The position numbers and the translations under genes were made by a program. From NCBI GenBank assembly GCA_005883445.1, contig VAZL01000077.1:1-5067 (forward strand): 5,067 nt of DNA, written 5' to 3'. Below are positions 4,603 through 5,067 of the stretch, one piece after another. The notes below the pieces were generated by a model. The model was given only the letters and a program-made list of their open reading frames with translations. It ran no database searches and was not told the origin of the DNA. Numbering within the stretch: position 1 is the first letter of the stretch; each line of letters opens with the position of its first letter. Source of the DNA: Alphaproteobacteria bacterium (GTDB taxonomy: Bacteria; Pseudomonadota; Alphaproteobacteria; Rhizobiales; Xanthobacteraceae).

Positions 4603-5067
4603 ATGGGCCTATCCGCCCTGACCTTCACACTCGTGCTCACCGCGGCGAACGCCCAGGAGCGCGTGCGCTGGAAGATGCAGAGCGCGTTCGGTAGCCAGCT
4701 CCCGCATCTTGGTCCTTCCGGCGTGCGCTTTTCCAAGGACATCGAGCGCATGTCCGGCGGTAAATTCGAAGTGAAGTTCTACGAGCCCGGCGCTCTGATC
4801 CCGCCGCTCGAGTGCTTCGACGCCGTCTCCAAGGGCTCGATCGAGTCGTGCTGGACCACGCCCGGCTACCACACCGGCAAGTATCCCGCTCTCGCCTTTT
4901 TCACCACCGTGCCATTCGGCCCCGGTTTCGGTGAGTTTCTGGCGTGGAAGTGGTTCGGCGGCGGCAACGAGTTGCGGGCAGAAATCTACGCCAAGCACAA
5001 TCTCATCGCCGTCGATTGCTTCTGCATCGGCCCCGAGACGTCGGGTTGGTTCCGTAGCGAGATCAAG
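4603..5067 (+). CDS. TRAP transporter solute-binding protein, DctP family (5' part)
   Basis: 155 codons are open from the ATG at 4603 to the right edge; full members have about 330-370 residues. After a short signal (MGLSALTFTLVLTAANA-Q, cleavage near residue 17) comes ERVRWKMQSAFG, then HLGPSGVRFSKDIERMSGGKFEVKFYEPGALIPPLE with DAVSKGSIE, the classic first lobe of DctP proteins. ALAFFTTVPFG (97-107) and ETSGWFR (145-151) follow; the Arg after GWF sits in the region where these proteins bind the ligand carboxylate. It would capture an organic acid in the periplasm for a TRAP permease expected downstream. The start is uncertain: the frame stays open far upstream, GTG 4597 is an alternative, no Shine-Dalgarno is well placed (GAGGG at 4579-4583), and the signal lacks the usual Lys/Arg, so a frameshift near the N-terminus is possible. 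The family is sure. Confidence 0.9.
   Translation, partial: MGLSALTFTLVLTAANAQERVRWKMQSAFGSQLPHLGPSGVRFSKDIERMSGGKFEVKFYEPGALIPPLECFDAVSKGSIESCWTTPGYHTGKYPALAFFTTVPFGPGFGEFLAWKWFGGGNELRAEIYAKHNLIAVDCFCIGPETSGWFRSEIK

Noticed and set aside
1..5067. CRISPR array, tRNA, rRNA, insertion sequence or phage genes
   Set aside because: No regularly spaced repeats, no cloverleaf-like sequence noticed, and no transposase, integrase or phage protein in any frame read.

Overview
The window looks like chromosomal DNA from a GC-rich alphaproteobacterium, most likely a Hyphomicrobiales (Bradyrhizobium/Rhodopseudomonas-like) soil or freshwater organism. The grounds are strong G/C preference at third codon positions, a TRAP-type solute-binding protein, a remnant of the ABC_sub_bind family that is abundant in that order, and a small conserved unknown protein starting MCDYSLHHV that I associate with these bacteria. 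The genus is inference. The genes are small, interspersed transcription units on both strands; I see no mobile element, CRISPR array, rRNA or tRNA.

Layout, left to right. (1) Minus strand: a Tat-exported dienelactone hydrolase (3' end outside the window), preceded by an exported glutathione peroxidase-family protein. A promoter-like TTGCCA-N17-TTTACT lies in front of the peroxidase, and a TGACA/TGTCA palindrome lies in the gap between the two genes. (2) About 490 bases without a convincing gene. (3) Plus strand: a possible 39-codon leader ORF whose stop overlaps the start of a 142-aa conserved protein of unknown function. (4) Two strong hairpins in the convergent gap, then a 63-aa minus-strand zinc-ribbon protein. 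(5) Plus strand: a 4-oxalocrotonate tautomerase-like protein (63 aa) followed by a classical short-chain dehydrogenase/reductase (251 aa). A textbook intrinsic terminator stands between them, ending just before the dehydrogenase Shine-Dalgarno sequence. (6) An intergenic stretch holding a decayed C-terminal piece of an ABC substrate-binding protein on the minus strand and a TTGACA-overlapping palindrome. (7) Plus strand: the first 155 codons of a TRAP transporter DctP-type periplasmic binding protein running off the right edge.

How they may work together: dienelactone hydrolase, tautomerase, SDR and a TRAP binding protein are all typical of catabolism of aromatic or organic-acid substrates. 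Here they sit in separate units, so a single pathway is only a suggestion. I did not find a clearly novel system. The best leads are the attenuator-like terminator in front of the SDR, the tautomerase lacking two of the canonical active-site residues, the overlapping leader ORF before the MCDYS protein, the two TGACA/TGTCA palindromes that each cover a TTGACA box, and the ABC-binding-protein fossil.
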